From Ruminococcaceae bacterium UBA3753 (lineage in GTDB: Bacteria > Bacillota > Clostridia > Oscillospirales > Acutalibacteraceae), in assembly GCA_002372375.1 (NCBI GenBank), contig DFGJ01000048.1:1-7524 (forward strand): DNA of 7,524 nucleotides, in the 5' to 3' direction. Numbering within the stretch: position 1 is the first letter of the stretch; the number at the start of each line of letters is the position of its first letter. The position numbers and the translations under genes were made by a program. Of this stretch, positions 1-6,071 are shown piece after piece. Below the pieces are notes generated by a model. The model was not told the origin of the DNA, did not search any database, and saw only the letters and a list, made by a program, of their open reading frames with translations.

Positions 1-528
1 CGTATTATTTACATCTGCATATGGAGTATTTATCTCTGCATCTTTTGAATCATCTTTCTGCGGCTTATTTCTCAAAAACGAGTACCAATTATTTAAAGTA
101 ACAGCTTGATTGGCAGCGAAACCACTTTCCATATCGTTATCTTGGCTTCGCTCTGAATTCAAGTCGTTATCTGGATTTTCATTATCTTCATCAGCTATTC
201 GGGTAAACAGCCAAGGATTAAAGTAAACAAAAGCAGCTAAGCCACTACCAGCCACACCAAACGGTGCTAGACGCTTAACAAGATTTCCAAACACCATTCC
301 TTCATCAGTTTTAGTTTTATCGTTCCCAGAATCGGAGAGCGGGCTCGCTGAGCTGTCCTCTCTGTTCTTAACTTCATCAATCCTTTCTGAAGTTCTACTT
401 GTTTTATCCTCTTGCGAAATTATATCCTGAGACGAATAGTTCGCGTGCACATTAACTACACCCGAACTCGCTATTCCACAAATGGAACTCGCCAACAAAA
501 ATACTGAACTTATCCTTTTATTAGCCAC
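1..528 (-). CDS. Exported or membrane-anchored protein of unknown function, C-terminus beyond left edge
   Basis: The frame is open for 176 codons from a GTG at 528-526 to the left edge, so only the N-terminal part is visible. Residues 1-29 read as a Sec signal peptide: a basic start (ANKR), a hydrophobic core rich in L, A, S, I and G, and a V-H-A cleavage site before N30. Residues 31-77 are polar and charged, as expected of a linker. Residues 86-107 (from R86 to F108) are hydrophobic enough for a membrane segment. Residues 111-135 are again acidic (DEDNENPD and similar). The GTG has GGGGG at 540-536 with 7-nt spacing. An in-frame TTG at 549-547 has a better CGAGGA at 562-557, also with 7-nt spacing, and would add seven residues; I prefer GTG because it gives a cleaner signal peptide. 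Transcription is probably from the promoter at 592-620. I do not recognise the family. The signal peptide style resembles that of the 4485-5834 protein, but no core homology is visible. Confidence 0.8.
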   Translation of the reverse strand, partial: MANKRISSVFLLASSICGIASSGVVNVHANYSSQDIISQEDKTSRTSERIDEVKNREDSSASPLSDSGNDKTKTDEGMVFGNLVKRLAPFGVAGSGLAAFVYFNPWLFTRIADEDNENPDNDLNSERSQDNDMESGFAANQAVTLNNWYSFLRNKPQKDDSKDAEINTPYADVNNT

Positions 529-591
529 AACACAACCCCCACTAAGCAAAGTAAAATCCTCGCATTAGTTATGGATATATATAATATTTAG

Positions 592-620
592 ATTATAACA
601 GAAAAAACTAAAAATATCCA
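592..620 (-). promoter_or_regulatory. Sigma-A type promoter for the leftward exported-protein gene
   Basis: Read on the minus strand, TGGATA (620-615, four of six consensus bases) lies 17 nt from a perfect TATAAT (597-592). TG at 600-599 is correctly placed for an extended -10. Transcription would start near 585, giving a leader of about 57 nt before the GTG at 528. No operator-like inverted repeat is obvious around it. Confidence 0.75.
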
Positions 621-890
621 CCCTCAAACAAAAACATACAATAATATAGTTTTTAATTACTTTTTATAACGATATACACGAAAAGTTAAAATTTAATAAA
701 AAATAAATACAGATCAAAATACAACTATTCAGCAAATTTACTCACTAAGCATCGCCAAACAAAACACATTATTTACCTAAAATATCTCTCTTCGATATCA
801 TTAAAACTTTTTATAATATGGTTTTACGGGTTTTAAAATATAAAATATTTGGATCATCTAAATTGTGTAACATTATTTTTTCTTAAAAAG

Positions 891-919
891 TTGTTAAAAA
901 AATAAATTCTTGGTACACT
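891..919 (+). promoter_or_regulatory. Probable promoter of the GT-C-like membrane-protein gene
   Basis: TTGTTA (891-896) and TACACT (914-919) are separated by 17 nt. TG at 911-912 makes an extended -10. Each hexamer matches four of six consensus bases. The predicted transcription start near 926 lies only about 3 nt before the GTG at 929, so use of that start codon would imply an almost leaderless mRNA. Confidence 0.5.
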
Positions 920-928
920 AAAACCTGC

Positions 929-2692
929 GTGCCTTTAATAAAAAATATATTAAAGCGAAGGGTACTTCGCGTGTTAGATAGGCTAAAAATCAAAGATTCA
1001 AAAAAATTTAACAATATAATGCTTTTTTGTGTGGTACTTGTGCTGACCGTTCCACTTCTTAGAAGGGGACTTGTTCCAGGTCACGACTGGGTGTACCAGT
1101 TAAATAGAATTCAGAATATTGGCAACGGATTAAAACTCGGTCTATTTCCAAACAAGATACATGTTTTTTCGTTTAACGGATACGGATATGGTAGTGGCCT
1201 TTTTTATCCTGACTTTTTCCTTTATCTGCCAGCTACATTGATGTTTCTGGGATTGAGTTTGAATGTTTCTTACAAACTATTTCTGTTGCTAGTAATTATC
1301 CTGCTAACCTGTTCTTCGTACTTTTCCGGCAAATATATTTTCAAAAGTAGATTAGCTGGAACACTGACGGCTGTTTTTTTAGTCACTTCTCAGACGATCG
1401 TAACAAATATGTACGTTAGGTGTGCACTGGGTGAAACTTTAGCGACTATTTTTATTCCTATCACCATAGCGGCGCTATATAACATAGTCTATGAAAAGTT
1501 TTCAAAGCCACATCTTTTAATTTTGGCCTTCACGGGACTAATATATACTCACACGATCACACTTTTTCTGACAGGATTAATCTCTTTATTTATAATTTTA
1601 GTTAATATGAATAAAGTATTTGTTCTAAAAAAAGGAGGTAGTAGACATAATCTCAATATCATTTTAAAGACATTTTTTTGCATATTTGTCACTTTAGCGC
1701 TAAGTATAAGCTATTGGATGCCCATGTTAGAACAGTTTTTAGACGCAAAGTTTTACGTAAACAATTCAGCATACAAAGTAAGCAATCTGCTTACTGACTC
1801 TACCGTCGACCCCCGTACATTGTTCCTCGAAAGAAACACAGTGGGGTCTATGTTCCCTATCGCTTTTATTACTGTTTTGCTAATTGGTACATTACTGGGT
1901 CTAAACAAAAAAACAAATTGTTTACATCAAGCAAAGAAGTTTGTAATCTTTGGGACTGTTTTAGCTTCATCTACATTGAATTTTTTTAAAAAAGTTTGGC
2001 GTATTTTAAACTGTACTGCCGTGACCTTTATACAATTTCCGTGGCGATTACACGTTTTTGCCGTAGTTTTTCTCTCATTAGGTATAGCAGGAGTTTTAGA
2101 GTTTTTGACAAAAAATAATGAAGATAAGAAACATTTAGTTTTAATTTTACCGATTTTTAGTATGTTATGTTGCGCTTTAAGTGTCAGACTCATATCTCGT
2201 AGTGTTATTAAATCTTCCAGCGACATAACATCTTACGCTATTTATGGAGGAAATGAATGGCTTCCCGAAGATACAGATATTTCTAAATTAACAACTCCAA
2301 CTACAGTCTATGGTGAAAATGGTAGTGGAATTGCTTTAAACAAAAAAGAAGGAAATAAAATAAGTTTTTTAAGCAATGGCAGAAGCGTTTATTTCGACGT
2401 TCCTCTTCTTTTTTACAAAGGTTATAGCGCATATTTGTTAGATAAAGAAAACAAAAAGTACGAACTAAAAATTGATAAATCTATTAACAATAACCTGGTT
2501 AGAGTCTTTAATGAAAATAGACTAGAGGGAACTATACATGTATTTTATAAAGGTACAAAGATACAATACTTATCTTACACAGTAAACACTATTTCTTTTT
2601 TCGTTTTGATCGTTTATGTATTGATAGAAAAATTAAAAAAATACAAAAAGATAAATATCTGCGCTGCTGAAAGAGAGGTTATATCAGTTTAG
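929..2692 (+). CDS. Polytopic membrane protein, PTPS-related / GT-C glycosyltransferase-like
   Basis: This 587-residue protein has the family's usual layout. A basic N-terminus (1-28) is followed by a first membrane helix (29-45) and then an outside loop with GHDWVYQLNRI (51-61), whose acidic residue corresponds to the conserved early D of GT-C-like proteins. Next comes a glycine/aromatic stretch ending in GLFYPDFFLYLP (90-101). Several more helices follow (about 104-128, 141-157, 169-185, 196-226, 246-263, 309-324, 338-350 and 373-392), with the QFPWRL motif at 369-374. The segment at 402-422 is hydrophobic. An outside beta-rich region begins near G440 (GNEWLP, 441-446) and includes VPLLFYKGYSA (491-501). 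A last helix at 552-567 precedes a basic cytoplasmic tail. Such proteins are thought to transfer lipid-linked sugars to the cell surface; substrate and reaction cannot be read from the sequence. The start is uncertain: GTG 929 has no ribosome binding site, while GTG 971 has a weak AAGGG but sits directly behind a hairpin. The gene appears monocistronic. Confidence 0.93.
   Translation: MPLIKNILKRRVLRVLDRLKIKDSKKFNNIMLFCVVLVLTVPLLRRGLVPGHDWVYQLNRIQNIGNGLKLGLFPNKIHVFSFNGYGYGSGLFYPDFFLYLPATLMFLGLSLNVSYKLFLLLVIILLTCSSYFSGKYIFKSRLAGTLTAVFLVTSQTIVTNMYVRCALGETLATIFIPITIAALYNIVYEKFSKPHLLILAFTGLIYTHTITLFLTGLISLFIILVNMNKVFVLKKGGSRHNLNIILKTFFCIFVTLALSISYWMPMLEQFLDAKFYVNNSAYKVSNLLTDSTVDPRTLFLERNTVGSMFPIAFITVLLIGTLLGLNKKTNCLHQAKKFVIFGTVLASSTLNFFKKVWRILNCTAVTFIQFPWRLHVFAVVFLSLGIAGVLEFLTKNNEDKKHLVLILPIFSMLCCALSVRLISRSVIKSSSDITSYAIYGGNEWLPEDTDISKLTTPTTVYGENGSGIALNKKEGNKISFLSNGRSVYFDVPLLFYKGYSAYLLDKENKKYELKIDKSINNNLVRVFNENRLEGTIHVFYKGTKIQYLSYTVNTISFFVLIVYVLIEKLKKYKKINICAAEREVISV
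955..970 (+). other. Small hairpin abutting an alternative GTG start
   Basis: GCGAAG (955-960) and CTTCGC (965-970) pair perfectly around a GGTA loop. The structure ends at the base before the in-frame GTG at 971 and overlaps the only ribosome-binding-site-like bases (AAGGG, 958-962). If translation began at 971 it would be occluded. If it begins at 929 the hairpin is inside the coding region and may mean nothing. Confidence 0.4.
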
Positions 2693-2701
2693 GTTTAAAC
2701 C
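2692..2701. repeat. 10-bp perfect palindrome at the end of the membrane-protein gene
   Basis: GGTTTAAACC begins at the last base of the TAG stop codon. The flanks continue imperfectly (TTTA on the left, AAAA on the right). It lacks a loop and a T-run, so it is not a standard terminator. It could be a protein-binding site or chance in AT-rich DNA. Confidence 0.35.
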
Positions 2702-2713
2702 AAAACTATGCAC

Positions 2714-2770
2714 ACATTAGCTTAAGGTATTATCTTAAGTGCTTTTCTATATCTAACTTTAGGCTAATGT
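2714..2770 (+). other. Long imperfect stem-loop downstream of the membrane-protein gene
   Basis: ACATTAGCTTAAGG (2714-2727) can pair with CTTTAGGCTAATGT (2757-2770) over 14 positions with two G-U wobbles, enclosing a 29-nt loop. A competing inner hairpin is possible from two CTTAAG copies (2721-2726 and 2734-2739). It lies 22 nt after the stop codon, where a terminator or 3'-end stabilising structure is expected. No U-tract follows on either strand, so intrinsic termination is not supported. The rest of 2693-2924 shows only AT-rich sequence and the next gene's promoter. Confidence 0.4.
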
Positions 2771-2909
2771 ACACAAAATTATGTAAAATATTAAAATCTT
2801 TTTATTGCTTGTTAAGATAAACAGCCTACAAAACCATGGATTAAACTTTTTAATAATTACAAATTGTTTGTGTGGTTTTAATTTTAAAAAGGGTTTAGGT
2901 TCCAAACTG

Positions 2910-2918
2910 TGTTAGAAT
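2910..2918 (+). promoter_or_regulatory. Extended -10 promoter placed for a leaderless transcript
   Basis: TG at 2910-2911, one base, then TAGAAT (2913-2918) form an extended -10 element matching five of six hexamer bases. No convincing -35 is found 16-18 nt upstream. Only six bases separate the -10 from the ATG at 2925, so the usual start point of transcription falls on the A of the start codon. The absence of any ribosome binding site there fits a leaderless mRNA. Confidence 0.55.
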
Positions 2919-2924
2919 GTTACA

Positions 2925-3869
2925 ATGAAAACTATAGAAATAAAAGGAAACGACGCTGGACAACGAATTGACAAGTTCCTCACAAAAACCTTCAAAAATA
3001 TTCCTGTTTCTTTGATATATAAAAATATTAGAAAAAAGAATATAAAAGTAAACGGCAAACGTACCAAGCCAGAGTACAAGCTAGCTCTCGGAGACGTTCT
3101 GTGTATATACATGAAAGATGAGTTGTTGACAACGATCTCTTCTTTACGCGACTTTATGAAAGCACCTTCTAAATTAGAGATAATTTATGAAGATAAAAAC
3201 ATACTTTTAGTAAATAAACAGCCTGGGCTAATAGTTCACCCAGATGAAAACTACCACTTTGACTCTTTAGTAAACAGAATAAAGCATTACCTGTTCTTAA
3301 AAAAAGAATATAACCCGGAAAATGAATTGTCGTTCACACCGTCCTTGGTAAATAGATTAGATAGAAACACTGGCGGCATTGTAATAGCAGCAAAAAATGC
3401 CCACTCCCTAAAAATTTTAAATGAAAAAATGAAGAATAGAGAAATTCAAAAATTTTATTTGTGCGTGGTGGCGGGGATTTTCACCAGAAAAGAAAACGTA
3501 CTAACCGCATACTTAAAAAAGGACGAAAATAAAAATAAGGTTTTTATTTCTAACAATCCGAGGCCAGAGTTTAAAACAATAAAGACTAAATATAAAGTTT
3601 TAAAAGAAATCAACGGAAATAGTTTGTTAGAAGTTGAATTATTGACAGGAAGAACTCATCAAATAAGAGCACATATGGCACACATTGGTCACCCAATAAT
3701 AGGTGACGGAAAATACGGAAAAAAAGATCCGAAAATTAAATACCAGGCTCTTCTTTCTTATAAATTAAGATTCGTTTTCGACAAAAGTAGAACAAGCGAT
3801 CTAGATTATTTAAATCGAAGAGAGTTTTTTGTAAAATGTGGACTAAACGAATTAAGCAATAAAAAGTAA
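2925..3869 (+). CDS. RluA-family pseudouridine synthase with N-terminal S4 domain
   Basis: The 314-residue protein isomerises uridine to pseudouridine in RNA, most likely in 23S rRNA, in the cytoplasm. An S4 RNA-binding domain covers about residues 11-62 (AGQRIDKFL, then KVNGKRTKP near 41-49). The catalytic domain follows, with ILLVNKQPGLIVHP (93-106). The active-site motif is VNRLDRNTGG (142-151) with D146 as the catalytic aspartate; the first residue is N rather than H, a variant common in Firmicute-type members. The strongly conserved LLTGRTHQIRAHM (239-251) and GHPIIGDGKYG (255-265) are intact. Length is normal for RluC/RluD-like enzymes. The exact target uridine cannot be assigned, so no gene symbol is given. 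ATG 2925 is chosen because the S4 domain begins soon after it; it has no Shine-Dalgarno and sits where the upstream promoter would start transcription. The gene stands alone. Confidence 0.97.
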   Translation: MKTIEIKGNDAGQRIDKFLTKTFKNIPVSLIYKNIRKKNIKVNGKRTKPEYKLALGDVLCIYMKDELLTTISSLRDFMKAPSKLEIIYEDKNILLVNKQPGLIVHPDENYHFDSLVNRIKHYLFLKKEYNPENELSFTPSLVNRLDRNTGGIVIAAKNAHSLKILNEKMKNREIQKFYLCVVAGIFTRKENVLTAYLKKDENKNKVFISNNPRPEFKTIKTKYKVLKEINGNSLLEVELLTGRTHQIRAHMAHIGHPIIGDGKYGKKDPKIKYQALLSYKLRFVFDKSRTSDLDYLNRREFFVKCGLNELSNKK

Positions 3870-3966
3870 GACAGCACTACTAAACCTAGCCTCCTTCTTG
3901 TAATTTACTATAAGTATGTGAAAAGAAATTCTTAGCTATATTTTAAAACCAAAGTTCATATAAATT

Positions 3967-4129
3967 GGTTAAAAACTTGAATCTTTCTGGTTTTAACTGT
4001 TTGTTAGTTTGCCGTCACATACTTAAAACTAAAAGCAGCATGAGATATGACACATCCTCACGCCACTGACTTTTGGTAACATGTGAACTGCGTGTTAAAC
4101 TAAAAAGCAAGTCATCATTCGTCTGAAAT
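3967..4129. repeat. Tandem intergenic repeat, unit 1 (most diverged)
   Basis: This ~163-bp unit starts GGTTAAAAAC and ends CGTCTGAAAT. It shares with units 2 and 3 the blocks TTTCTGGTTTT, a CATACTTAAAACTAAAA-like stretch, GCAGCATGA, CCTCACGCCACTGAC and ACTGCGTGTTAAACTAAAAA. Its first hairpin differs in sequence from the later units: GTTAAAA (3968-3974) can pair with the TTTTAAC that follows TTTCTGG, so a stem is retained by different bases. Confidence 0.85.
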
Positions 4130-4293
4130 GGTCAAAAACTTAAAAATTTCTGGTTTTGATTTTTGACCAGGTTACTGTTATACACTTAAATCTAAACGCA
4201 GCATGAGGTATGATATATCCTCACACCATTGGCTTTCAGTAATACGTAAACTGCGTGTTAAACTAAAAATCAAGTCCATCATTCATCTGAAGT
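4130..4293. repeat. Tandem intergenic repeat, unit 2
   Basis: This unit is 164 bp. GGTCAAAAA (4130-4138) pairs with TTTTTGACC (4160-4168). In the second half, ACGCAG (4196-4201) pairs with CTGCGT (4251-4256) as an outer stem, and TGAGG (4204-4208) pairs with CCTCA (4219-4223) inside it. A short direct repeat (TTAAATCTAAACGCA against TTAAACTAAAAATCA) flanks this second structure. Confidence 0.88.
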
Positions 4294-4455
4294 GGTCAAA
4301 AATCTGAAGCTTTCTGGTTTTGATTTTTGACCAGGTTACTGTCATACACTTAAAACTAAAAGCAGCATGATAAATGATATATCCTCACGCCACTGACTTT
4401 TGGTAATACGTAAACTGCGTGTTAAACTAAAAAGCAATTCATCATTCTTCTCTAT
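4294..4455. repeat. Tandem intergenic repeat, unit 3
   Basis: This unit is about 162 bp. GGTCAAAAATC (4294-4304) pairs perfectly with GATTTTTGACC (4322-4332) around a 17-nt loop. The outer GCAG/CTGC pairing of the second half is kept, but the inner TGAGG/CCTCA stem is degraded (TGATA). The right boundary is set by loss of similarity to the unit 2 end and is approximate to a few bases. Confidence 0.85.
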
Positions 4456-4484
4456 CTACATGAAAGCACATAATGAAAACAAAA

Positions 4485-5834
4485 CTAATTCTCGTTAAGC
4501 GATTGAATGCCGTCATTATAATTGAGAATGTTGTTATTCATTCCTTCTTTTGACATATCTTTTATTTCTTCATCAAGTTTCATTTCATAAAGAGGCTCTC
4601 CGTTACTGATTTCAGAGAAATAGAAATCTTTATTATTTTTTAAACTATCGCCAGAAACAAACCGCGCAACTGCTACGAAGAATTTTCTATCTGAATCGAG
4701 CTCACCAATCTTTTTTAAAAATTTTTCACTACTAAGCCACTCATGTTCAGTCCCGTGGCAAGTCAACAACAACCAGCCATCAACTTCAAAATCTTTTTTT
4801 GTTTCGTTCCATTTGTACTTAGGCTGAGCACAATAGCTTGTTATAACATTTTTGTCACCTCTAAAATTTTTCACGTCAAAGCTAATTGCTGCCATGTACA
4901 TTTTTTCTGTTTCTTGTCCTTCTTTATTAATACTAAGCTTAAAATCATTGGTCAAACTTAGCTTTTCAGGATTATAATGATTCCTCAACACAAGTGACTT
5001 TTCTCTATCATCAAACTTCAATACTAAGTGCTTAGATTTATCGCCAAGCAACGAAAGATACGGTATTCTTTTGCCCGTACCCCATGTGCCGGGATCCGCT
5101 ACACCGAAAGCCTCTACCGATCTTCCTATTGCTGCCTCTTTACCTTCATCGCGAAATCTTATACTATCTCCCTTCTCGTCCACTGTGCCTAGCAAATTTG
5201 TTTCCATCTCATTCAATGTGAACTTCCGTTCAGCCTTCTCTATTTCATCTTTATCATTCTTTATATCTACCTTTCCTGATATATTAAACTTTCCTTTTAA
5301 GCCATTTTTACTAAGATCATTTTCTGTCAATCTTAACAATACCCCAGTGGAGCGCTTAAAACGCTCAATATCCTTTTTCTTTTGCACTTCAGTCATGTCC
5401 TTCCACTCCCACTGGTAGCCATTTTTACGATCGCTTAAAATTTCTTTACCTATGTCTTCTACCAACTCTTCTGTTTTAGAATTCACTATTCTTTTGTAAA
5501 GTTCTATATTTTCCGGTGCCATAAGTCTGTACGCAGCAGCGTTGATTTCAGACTCATTAAATTCCCAATAAGTTACAGGTATCCTCTTGGAAAAATATTT
5601 AACTTTTTCTATAGCTTCTAGGTCATCTATGCCATCATGCTTTTTATCTATATCTTGTGCATGCGATTTACAGCATGACGAGCTATTAAAAAATCCGACA
5701 ATATCATCTAACCAGCCTGCATTCGCCCCCACACTATTAACGGCTCCGCCGACCAGTGCAGAACCCGAAGCCAAAACAGCCGCGCCCTTTGCCAAGCCAT
5801 TACCTCTACCAAACTTTCTTTTATTACGTGCCAT
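4485..5834 (-). CDS. Exported protein of unknown function, paralogue of the rightmost gene
   Basis: The 449-residue product has a basic N-terminus (RNKRKFGR) and a small-residue hydrophobic stretch (14-36). It ends at an A-N-A site (37-39), a convincing Sec signal peptide, so it is probably secreted. A short linker carries CC at 54-55. A ~310-residue core runs from RIPVTYW (84-90) to NNKDFYF (400-406). Blocks shared with the paralogue are INAAAYRLMAPEN (97-109), ERFKRST (157-163), NDLSKNG (172-178), NLLG (213-216), IRFR (225-228), RIPYLSLLGDKSK (256-268), YCAQPKYKWN (334-343) and LLLTCHG (355-361). Residues 407-449 form an acidic tail missing from the paralogue. N-E-S-E-I-N-A (93-99) has the spacing of the ubiquitin-specific protease cysteine box, but with S95 where cysteine belongs, and S333-Y334 where the H-Y of the histidine box would fall. 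If the fold is peptidase C19-like, this copy is probably inactive. I do not recognise a named family. ATG 5834 is secure because of GGAGGT at 5846-5841. Confidence 0.93.
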   Translation of the reverse strand: MARNKRKFGRGNGLAKGAAVLASGSALVGGAVNSVGANAGWLDDIVGFFNSSSCCKSHAQDIDKKHDGIDDLEAIEKVKYFSKRIPVTYWEFNESEINAAAYRLMAPENIELYKRIVNSKTEELVEDIGKEILSDRKNGYQWEWKDMTEVQKKKDIERFKRSTGVLLRLTENDLSKNGLKGKFNISGKVDIKNDKDEIEKAERKFTLNEMETNLLGTVDEKGDSIRFRDEGKEAAIGRSVEAFGVADPGTWGTGKRIPYLSLLGDKSKHLVLKFDDREKSLVLRNHYNPEKLSLTNDFKLSINKEGQETEKMYMAAISFDVKNFRGDKNVITSYCAQPKYKWNETKKDFEVDGWLLLTCHGTEHEWLSSEKFLKKIGELDSDRKFFVAVARFVSGDSLKNNKDFYFSEISNGEPLYEMKLDEEIKDMSKEGMNNNILNYNDGIQSLNEN

Positions 5835-5840
5835 ATAAAC

Positions 5841-5846
5841 ACCTCC
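5841..5846 (-). promoter_or_regulatory. Strong ribosome binding site of the exported-protein gene
   Basis: GGAGGT on the minus strand lies six bases before the ATG at 5834. It fixes the start codon and contrasts with the two plus-strand genes, which lack a Shine-Dalgarno. Confidence 0.92.
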
Positions 5847-5870
5847 AAAAAATTATTAAAAAGTATGCTA

Positions 5871-5899
5871 ATTATAAAACAGATTACAGAAAAAGTCAA
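5871..5899 (-). promoter_or_regulatory. Strong sigma-A promoter of the exported-protein gene
   Basis: On the minus strand, TTGACT (5899-5894, five of six) and a perfect TATAAT (5876-5871) are separated by 17 nt. The start of transcription would be near 5864, giving a ~30-nt leader that contains the GGAGGT site. This gene therefore has its own promoter and need not be read through from its upstream paralogue. A weaker TGC-TATAAA lies upstream near 5973-5965 without a clear -35. Confidence 0.88.
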
Positions 5900-5962
5900 C
5901 ATTTTCTTATAATTTATATTTTGAATTTTGTTCCTTAACACAAATATATGTAACTAGAGAAC

Positions 5963-5979
5963 ATTTTATAGCATAAAAT
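5963..5979. other. AT-only hairpin between the paralogues
   Basis: ATTTTAT and ATAAAAT pair perfectly around a 3-nt loop, about 95 nt beyond the stop of the rightmost gene. It has no G-C pairs and no T-run on the minus strand, so terminator function is doubtful. The rest of 5835-6071 holds only the promoter and AT-rich sequence. Confidence 0.3.
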
Positions 5980-6071
5980 AGTTATTTTTATCACAATTTA
6001 ACTAATGTTTATTATTCTTTAGTTATTATTCACGTTTAATTATATCGTGGCCTTTAAAAATTGTTGACCCT

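Larger units (their letters stand above)
529..928. other. Divergent AT-rich intergenic region
   Basis: About 400 bp separate the leftward exported-protein gene from the rightward membrane-protein gene. Apart from the two facing promoters (592-620 minus, 891-919 plus) I see no RNA gene, no terminator and no supported ORF. A perfect TATAAT stands alone at 812-817 without a good -35. A 22-codon ORF at 818-886 has no ribosome binding site; its first residues resemble the start of the downstream gene (see findings). AAATAT/ATATTT at 836-850 forms a small AT-only hairpin. Confidence 0.6.
3870..4484. other. Convergent intergenic region carrying a tandem repeat array
   Basis: The region separates the ends of two converging genes. 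Positions 3870-3966 show no recognisable terminator, RNA gene or ORF. Positions 3967-4455 are the repeat array described separately. The last ~30 bases before the leftward gene's stop codon show nothing notable. No hairpin with a T-run was found for either gene, so the repeats' stem-loops are the only candidate 3'-end structures. Confidence 0.6.

Noticed and set aside
812..817. TATAAT as an additional rightward promoter
   Set aside because: No acceptable -35 hexamer at 16-18 nt and no extended TG. In DNA this AT-rich a lone TATAAT is expected by chance.
1927..2226. Antisense ORF of 99 codons inside the membrane-protein gene
   Set aside because: It lies wholly opposite a clearly coding gene, has no family resemblance and no ribosome binding site. 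It is a shadow of the real frame.
3967..4455. CRISPR array
   Set aside because: The repeat period is ~164 bp with similarity spread over the whole unit. There are no short identical repeats with unique spacers and no cas genes.
3967..4455. Decayed coding sequence or insertion sequence in the convergent region
   Set aside because: No unit keeps an open frame on either strand, there are no transposase-like motifs, and tandem units without target-site duplications do not fit an insertion sequence.
5071..5418. Plus-strand ORF of 115 codons opposite the exported protein
   Set aside because: It is the complement of a well-supported coding region with paralogue conservation on the other strand; the composition (S/F-rich) is typical of a shadow frame.
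5708..5941. Minus-strand ORF of 77 codons overlapping the promoter and start of the exported protein
   Set aside because: It runs through the -35, -10 and GGAGGT elements of the real gene and ends inside it in another frame. It has no signals of its own.
5963..5979. Intrinsic terminator of the rightmost gene
   Set aside because: The stem has only A-T pairs and is not followed by a T-run on the minus strand.
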